This document shows positions 57,277 to 64,000 of a stretch of DNA of 64,000 nucleotides, one piece after another. Position 1 is the stretch's first letter. Each line of letters starts with the position of its first letter. The notes below the pieces were generated by a model. It was not told the origin of the DNA and did not search any database. It saw nothing but the letters and a program-made list of their open reading frames with translations. The translations under genes were made by a program, and so were the position numbers. The DNA is from Mercurialis annua (taxonomy: Eukaryota; Streptophyta; Magnoliopsida; Malpighiales; Euphorbiaceae): contig NC_065571.1 of NCBI RefSeq assembly GCF_937616625.2, positions 12,774,501-12,838,500 on the forward strand, written 5' to 3'.

Positions 57277-59522
57277 CCAGGTACCTACTCGTTACCCTTC
57301 TTAATTGTGAGAATTATTAAATGTAGAATTAAATGGAAATCTACAACTTTGAATATTTGCAATCATTTTAACATACGCAAATGAACAAATGACTGCTCTT
57401 TGTTGCAGCAGTAGTAAAAAAAGTCAGATGGTTTACTTTTGTATTTTCTAGATCAAATTTGCTTCTCGAGCATTCTCCTTTTTTAGTTTTCTAGGCTTCT
57501 GTGATTTTGAGATGTAAAAGGGCACTTTTGAGATCATAACATCATCTCTAGATGGTCTCACGACTTTGGTCCAGTAGTCTAAGTTTCAGCCATTTGGACG
57601 TTATATGAACGTGAGTTCAAATCACGACTATGCTTTTTCTAAGGAAAAATATGGAGTGAATGAGATTTAGCTGCTAGCAATTATAGTCCAAATTTGCCAG
57701 ATATGTGGGCTTGCGGACGGTACATATTTCAGGATTTGATAGTGATCATGGGCTTTGATTCGGAAGGGTGAGTCCTCGTTACTAAAACAATATATATCTA
57801 CTTTAATGCAGGTTTCACGTTGGAGGTCATTTGGTTGCTTCTTTTGATGCCTTAAACGGGTCTAATCACGGCTATGAATCATGCTAATAGCATATTACAG
57901 TTTGGTACTCGTCGAGTCAATTCTCATCCTAAATCGGATAAACCAAGTGTTTATATGAGCAGCAGACTATCATACAAATAAAAATTTAATGATTGTGCAA
58001 TCCTCTTTTCTCTTATTAGTTGTATTCTATAAGCTTTTTCACATTTGATTTTGACCAATTTCCAACTCTGTCTTATACTTGCATTTGATACTATGAGAAA
58101 TTATTGCACTGTCATGTCATTCGCGCAACAAACTAATGATGTGTTAGTTATATGAAAAAAATAAAAAAAAATTAAGTGAAAATTAAAAGATTCTCTATCG
58201 CAAATGCTCATTGACTTATTGTAAATATGACATGGCATAACCAATATATGGGATAAACACTCTCATACTATTGTATCTTTGCTTGGGATACCATACAACA
58301 AACAGAGAAACAGTTGAGAAGTAGTTCCCAACTGTTTTATCATCTTTAACAACTTCACTCCATATCTAATGTGTTGCTCAAACCACCATTTTTATCTCAT
58401 TATTTTAGGCAACAACCCAACTTTAGTTTATGGAAGCCCACCAAACATTTTTTTCTTTTCCTTTTCTATAAAAGCCAAATTATATAATATTTATTTCTTT
58501 TTAGTTGTATTTTAGACGAGTTATAACTATAAGATGACACTTTTAAGCTTTTTATAACTTAAATGTGCAATCTCATCTAATCACCTACTCTTTGGGATAC
58601 TATTTAATTTCTTTTAATCTATATATTAACTAGGTCGATGCTCGCGCGTTGCGCGGGTGATTTTAATAATTTTAAAAAATATACTCTATATCATAATTTA
58701 TAAACATGATAAAGTTCATAAGTTTTAAATATAATAAAAAATTTTCTAATTTCATATATTTAATACATTAATAAAAATTCGTCATATTTCATACCTTTTA
58801 AACGTAAATTAGAACTATGTACTCATAAACTTTAAGGAAATTTCATTAAATTTTAACTAAAATTCATTAAATTTCATAACCAAAACAATAAAAAATTTAA
58901 TAAGATTAAATTTTAATTACTTTTATTTAATTTCAAAAATATTTCATATTTCATAACATATAAATAATGATATTATAATTAAACATTTAAAATTCATAAT
59001 CAATTTTTTTTATTAACGTATTGTTTTTTTTTAAAATATAATTAAAAAAAATAAGAGATATGCCATATAAATGAATAAAAAAAGACATTTGATAGAAAAT
59101 AATTGTCAACCTTAAATTAATTCAATGCAAAACATAAAATCTTTTATGTTAAATTGTTTTGATGAACCTCATAAAATCAACATTATCATTGAAATCATAT
59201 AATTACGATTGTATGGTTCATGTCTAAAATATATATATTCCAATGACATTCAATCCTCGTTTCTTTGAATTCTTTAGCAAGTTAGGTCACATGTCACTAA
59301 AATAAATTAAAATACAACAACAACAACAACCATACACATAAACTAAACAATTACAAAAAGATAGACGATACTTACTCCAAGCGTACTTCATTATGAATGA
59401 TTAAAAACTCTTTTATTGCGGGAAAACGTTGCATGAGGCAATATCAAATATGAAAAAATAGAAAAAAATAGACATAAAAACTCTAAAAAACCATGTTTGT
59501 TTATAATTAAATATGTGTGCAT

Positions 59523-59564
<42 letters not shown>

Positions 59565-60120
59565 TTATATATTTCATGACAAAGAAGTTGTAATTAATTG
59601 AAAAATATGAAAAGTTAGATGTTATACAAAACTTATTTTTAAAAATATGAAAAGTTAAAAAAATTGAGACATTTGGTTTCATAACCTATAAATGTTAATA
59701 ATATTTAAAAAGAGAAAACAACATAATAATTACATTCACGGTGAAATTTTTCTCAAATAGCCACTTCTTAAAATGTTTACATTTAATAGCCAACTTCTAT
59801 TTACACTATATTCTTTTTTTTTCCACTTTCTTTACAAAAAATGTCCATATTTGTTTGCAGCGAGTTCTTCACCCTACAACTCATAACTGACAGTAGTGGC
59901 GACCGACGACTTATCACCAACAAGATCGGCGATTCATCGCTCTTCTACTGCTCGCTTCTCCTATTTTTCAAGGTCTATTCTCTACTCCTTTAAATCTAGA
60001 TCTGTGTTATTCAAAACGAAATTTAATTCAATTAATCTAATTATATGTGTTGTGTGATGTAATTTATTCATTCACGGTGATTTTTATCGACCCAACCCGT
60101 ATTTAACTCCATTTTTATTG
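57277..60120. other. Intergenic region with repeat debris
   Basis: Possible SINE head at 57570-57645 (box-A-like TGGTCCAGTAGTCTAAG, box-B-like GAGTTCAAATCAC). A CTAGGTCGATGCTCGCGCGT motif at 58632 recalls the one at 7951. An AT microsatellite lies at about 59528-59571. From 59740 the composition changes toward the MSRB-fragment region. No gene is supported. Confidence 0.4.
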
Positions 60121-60149
60121 CCGGATTTGGTGGGTATTTGAGTTCTGCA

Positions 60150-60265
60150 GGAAAGACCGCAACTTTTGCGGTGGGGTTATTGCCATGGCTGGTTTTGGCT
60201 ATGTGCAAAAGTCTGAAGATGAGTGGTGTGCGGTTTTGTCACCGGAGCAGTTTCGAATTTGTGTT
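60150..60265 (+). pseudogene. MSRB: Fragment of a methionine-R-sulfoxide reductase B gene
   Basis: After an acceptor-like TTCTGCAG, one frame reads MAGFGYVQKSEDEWCAVLSP then EQFRI, the conserved N-terminal segment of plant MSRB (QKSEEEWxAVLSPEQFRIL). The conserved continuation and the catalytic and zinc-binding cysteines are absent; the frame drifts to VGLYV and a stop. So this is a captured or truncated gene piece, not a working reductase. The longer ORF track in another frame here (from a TTG at 60138) has no ATG start and no domain. Confidence 0.65.
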
Positions 60266-60269
60266 GGTC

Positions 60270-61117
60270 TGTATGTATAGAAGAAAAGAGAGAAGACCCA
60301 AAAGAAGAAAAACCATAATTAGGTGGAAAAAAGCAAAAAAACAAATTGAAAGTCAAAAAATTACATCAAATGCATTACCTAAACCAAAATCAGCTGTGTC
60401 ACTCTCTTATGCATCACAAAACAGCAGGGTTTCAACGTGGGTTTGCACCTTTAATTCTAATTGTGAAAAAAGATTAGCTAAATGGTTCCTTCGCGGAACT
60501 ATTTCGATGCGAAAAAAAGTTGTTATTTGGTTATAGGAAGTTTAAAATATTTCGCTTTACTTTAAAATTCTGAGATGTATAATGTTATGGTTCTTTAGAA
60601 ATTATGGAACGCATCTATACTGTTTTGAGATGTATCTGTACTGTTTATTAGATGTATGTGAAATGTATTATTTTTATAACTTTGTATGTGTTATGTGATA
60701 TTTATTAATCTGATTTTGCTTACTGATTGTTTTGTTTTGTTTTGTAGTTTGATGTTATGTGTTCTGCGTGTATGATTCAATCAAGGGTTGCGAAGATGCA
60801 ATCCATCGACAAGATGAAGTCGTTATGAATACATCTCATATATTTTTTTAGTTCATGATCTACTTTTACTCAACTATTATCGAAGAACAATAATTCTTTC
60901 TCTGTTTTTATTTCTTTGAGTAGATGAACTTTCTCTTACAGTTAAAATAGTTTGTGTCCTTTATTTAGAGTGATCTATTGTACTTGACTAATTATTATTT
61001 TTTCTTTTATGAATTTGTAGACATTTCTGAAGAAGTTGAAGTTATTGTACTCAAACCTGAAGGCCTCCTTCCAACTGTTGTACTTAATAATGATCTGCAC
61101 TGTCCAAAAATATTATC
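60270..61117 (+). other. Unassigned coding-like fragments left of the LTR element
   Basis: At 61021 an acceptor-like TTTGTAG is followed by an open frame (ISEEVEVIVLKPEGLLPTVV and on) that runs directly into the LTR at 61118. I do not recognise it. At 60270-60536 a basic open frame (KKAKKQIESQKITSNALPKP) may be another exon. Together with the MSRB fragment this may be a mosaic (for example a gene-capturing transposon) or a decayed gene. Confidence 0.35.
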
Positions 61118-61944
61118 TGTAATACCCCAAAATATTTAATTAGCTAATTGGACCACGTGTCCAGTTTTGATTCACCAGAGTGGCGATATCAGAAGAATTT
61201 CTGAAAAGATAAAGTAAATAAGTTTCAAGTAGGTCGGTTTTGGGAAATTAACTATGAGAAAATTTAAGGTTATATTTCAATTCTAAATTTAGAATTAGAA
61301 TTAAAAGGAAAAATGTCAAGAAAAGTCCAAAATAAAGTACAGGGACCAAAGTGGTAATTTAGCCACTTTGTGTCGAAAATGGAAATTTTGGATTTTGACG
61401 GAAAAGTATTAATATCGAGCTTTGTATTATTTATCGGATATAAATATTACGTAAAGGTAATAATTTAAGAAGTTATTGATTTAGTTATGGATTAAATTGA
61501 ATAAAAGAAAAGTTTAAAGGATAAATGATAAGAAACAAAAAGAACAAGGACCAAAGTGGCATTTTTGCCATGAAATATAAGAAGAAGAAGATATGAATCA
61601 GAGAAGAATTGAGAGAGTGAGGAAAATAACGCCGATCGATTACGTTTCGCCGCCGTTTCGCCGTCCGACGTCCGATTCGAGCAATTCAAGCGGCGATCTC
61701 TTCAGAATTGAAAGCCCTACCGTTTCCGAGCGTCAAATCAAGGTAAATATCTCGAGAATTGGTGCAAAAATCGGATTTTGTTGGCTGTTTTGAGTTTTAT
61801 AATATATTGGATTGAAATTGATGTTTTGGACGTTATTATAGCGTTTTTGAGGAAACGGGAGTACGGGTTTTGTGTAGTGGAAAGGTTAGCACGTCGGGAA
61901 AGCCAAAAAGCCCCGGAAAACGTCTTTCCGGGGGCTGTGCACGT

Positions 61945-62160
61945 GGTACACGACCGTGTACCACGGGTGCACGAACGTGTACTAGAAGTACACGAACGTG
62001 CACCTAGCAAGGTACACGAACGTGTACCTGAAGTACACGAACGTGCACTTTCATGGTGCACGAACGTGTACTGGAAGTACACGAACGCGTACCCCTGAGG
62101 TGCACGAACGTGTACTTGGTTACACGATCGTGCACCCACCAAAATGCACGCCCGTGCACC
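61945..62160. repeat. Palindrome array in the right-hand LTR
   Basis: Ten units of 16 bp with core CACGAACGTG and ends GTA/GTG...TAC/CAC (for example GTACACGAACGTGTAC, GTGCACGAACGTGTAC), spaced about 20-22 bp. More divergent and longer than the array at 11880. Confidence 0.9.
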
Positions 62161-63649
62161 CCGACTCGTATCCATGTGTATATGATGAATATTTGATGTA
62201 GAAATTCAACGTTTTGAGTAATTTGACTCTAAAGGATGGATTTCGAACTTTGAGAATCATTAATCTTGAGATTAGCTCGACGTTTTAGATAACTAATAGT
62301 AATGGAAAACGTCAAGGACGTTAAGCGATTCTCAATTATGAGAAATGGTATTCGCGAAGTCGACTATACGATTAAAGTTATCGAATACGTAAATAAGTTT
62401 AAAATGAAATTAAACCCTAAAACTTAGAAGTATTATGTGAGTAAAATTACTAGTTTCACGTCTGACTATTAAACGATTTATCAGACGTGTCAGAGCAGAG
62501 AGGTCAGTAGACATGGGATAGCGAGGGCATATCATTTCATCGACCACATTATTGATTGGATTGCGGTCACTGTGAGTTGCACTTTACTTTCGTGTATTAT
62601 ATATATAAAGTCATTTTATATTGATATGTATACTGTTTTTACGCATCGCATGTTAGATGATTTGATTAAATATTATATGTTTCTATCAAATGTATATACG
62701 ATAACTAGTATGCGATCCGAAGAAACTAGCTACCTATTGGGTGTCAATAGGCTGTGTGATCACCAGTATCGAGTCAGTCTAGTATGTTTGCATTTGAGAA
62801 ATGACTTGACACAGCTGGGAGCTGTTGATGAATATGAAATTTACGATTGGGTTATGATTTCGATACGAGAGTGAACTCGGCTACGGTGTAGCCTGGAAGT
62901 CCCCGTATCTAGTGGCTGGGCCACCAGCGAGTTGGACTCGCAATTGATATTTACGATTGGGTTAAATGACAATGATTATTCGAGAAATGTGTCGCATGCT
63001 AGGATATTAGTTTCGTACGGATCAAATACATGTTTATATGTTTTATATTAATATTTTCTTGAGATGCGATGCTATGTTTTTATATTAATACTGTTAGTAA
63101 ATGACAACTCACTCAGTATTTTCCCAAATACTGACCCCTCACCTTTTGATGTCTTTCAGGTACTTAGTATGTGGACCTAGCTAGAGGCCAATTTTGAAGT
63201 CCAGAAGTCAGTTGTATATGTTTAGTTTCTGACTTCTGTGAATGCTGCAGTAGTGGTCCCGCGTTGACAGAGTCGTAGTCTAGACAGCAGTACATTTTGA
63301 TTGTACATAATACTTGCTGTCTTGTTTATATGTTTTGATAGGCTACGTGTTTTATGTTTCATTCACGGCACCAGATGCCGGTGATATGTTGGATACACTA
63401 ACTAATGTATATAGTACCGCGAGGCTAGTTCGTACAGGGTACGGTAACTAGAGCCCGCGAGGTTTTGAAACAGTTAGTGTATATATTTAGTTATATGTTA
63501 TATATGTATATTTGCTTCCATTGTTTGTTGTTATTTGTTTATTATTTGCGAAAAATTAATTGTGGTTTGAGGCTTGCTACGGGTTCCGGAGCTACCACTC
63601 CCGTTCCCTAGCGCCGGTTGTGGCTCAATATTTTGGGTCGTGACAATGT

Positions 63650-63661
63650 TGGTATCAGAGC
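63650..63661 (+). other. Primer-binding site (tRNA-Met type)
   Basis: TGGTATCAGAGC four bases after the LTR. The following AGAGCAGTTGGTCCAGTTAC segment is repeated about 50 bp downstream (AGAGCAGTTGGTCTAGTTAC). Confidence 0.85.
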
Positions 63662-64000
63662 AGTTGGTCCAGTTACCACTGCAAGTTTGTTTTGATGATT
63701 GTTTGAGAGCAGTTGGTCTAGTTACCACCGCTAGTTTGTTTTGGATGTCTGTCTGAATTGTGAAACTCTGTCAGTAAGTAAACCTAGGAACTACTGCAGC
63801 AAGAGAGTCAAACCTTAGTTGTTTGCATTTGATTGATATGTGCATTATTAGTAAGTTCCATAAAGCGCGCTAAGCGAGATGGTTAAATGAAGATGTGATG
63901 AATATTTGTGTATATGAGCGGCTACGACAACTAAGTGTCTATTACTTGTGTAAGGGGTATACAGTGATTACGTATTTGCGAATTACGTACAGATTGATTG

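Larger units (their letters stand above)
61118..64000 (+). mobile_element. LTR retrotransposon, 5' part (continues beyond the window)
   Basis: A 2528 bp LTR at 61118-63645 (TGTAATACCCC ... GGGTCGTGACA) is followed at 63650-63661 by the Met-tRNA primer site TGGTATCAGAGC. It is related to, but clearly diverged from, the element at 11092 (same termini, primer site, palindrome array and 'ggcttgctacgggtt' block). Only about 350 bp of the internal region is in view, with no gag yet. The five bases before it are TTATC; the other duplication is outside. Confidence 0.9.

Noticed and set aside
60138..60536. 132-codon ORF as a gene
   Set aside because: It starts at TTG, not ATG, and its first part lies in a different frame from the recognisable MSRB segment.

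Overview
This window is nuclear DNA of a flowering plant, most likely a eudicot. The evidence is low GC, intron-rich genes with GT-AG junctions, plant-only protein families (YLS3-like GPI-anchored lipid transfer protein, plant AAA-ATPase, plant EF-hand and RING-H2 proteins) and dense plant transposons. I cannot name the species. All gene models were assembled by hand from splice sites and reading phase.

Genes from left to right: an F-box-like/RCC1-repeat protein (minus, 40-5622); a small secreted cysteine-rich peptide gene (plus) split by a young gag-only LTR retrotransposon (11060-17654); the TFIIIC subunit GTF3C6 (plus, 20798-22356); a 21-exon leucine-rich-repeat gene of the LRRC40 type (minus, 23567-34503) with an apparent 1-base frameshift; a divergent N-terminal fragment of nucleolar GTPase NUG2/NOG2 (plus, 34770-35217); a GPI-anchored lipid transfer protein (minus, 40125-41452); an intronless AAA-ATPase (plus, 50422-51933); an EF-hand protein (plus, 52946-53362); a RING-H2 protein (plus, 56746-57276); and a fragment of a methionine sulfoxide reductase B gene (plus, about 60150-60265). 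The intact genes are ordinary housekeeping, secretory or signalling genes and form no obvious shared pathway.

The space between genes is mostly transposon-derived. About eleven Mutator-like (MULE) miniature or foldback elements were found, most with clean A/T-rich 9-10 bp target duplications. There are also Stowaway-like MITEs, two copies of a poly-A retroposon with 10-12 bp duplications, one complete LTR element (11092-17444), one LTR element running off the right edge (61118 onward), and LTR remnants near 9.1 kb, 43 kb and 46.3-49.5 kb.

The most unusual signal is a recurring architecture: tandem arrays of short, nearly palindromic units (hairpin arrays). They lie inside the LTRs of one retrotransposon group (core CACGAACGTG) and, with unrelated sequences, in the centres of three large MULE-like elements (37492-38364, 44103-44944, 47645-48951). 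The array sequence differs each time but the design is the same. This looks like a repeated process of hairpin acquisition or expansion within transposons and is the main candidate for something undescribed.
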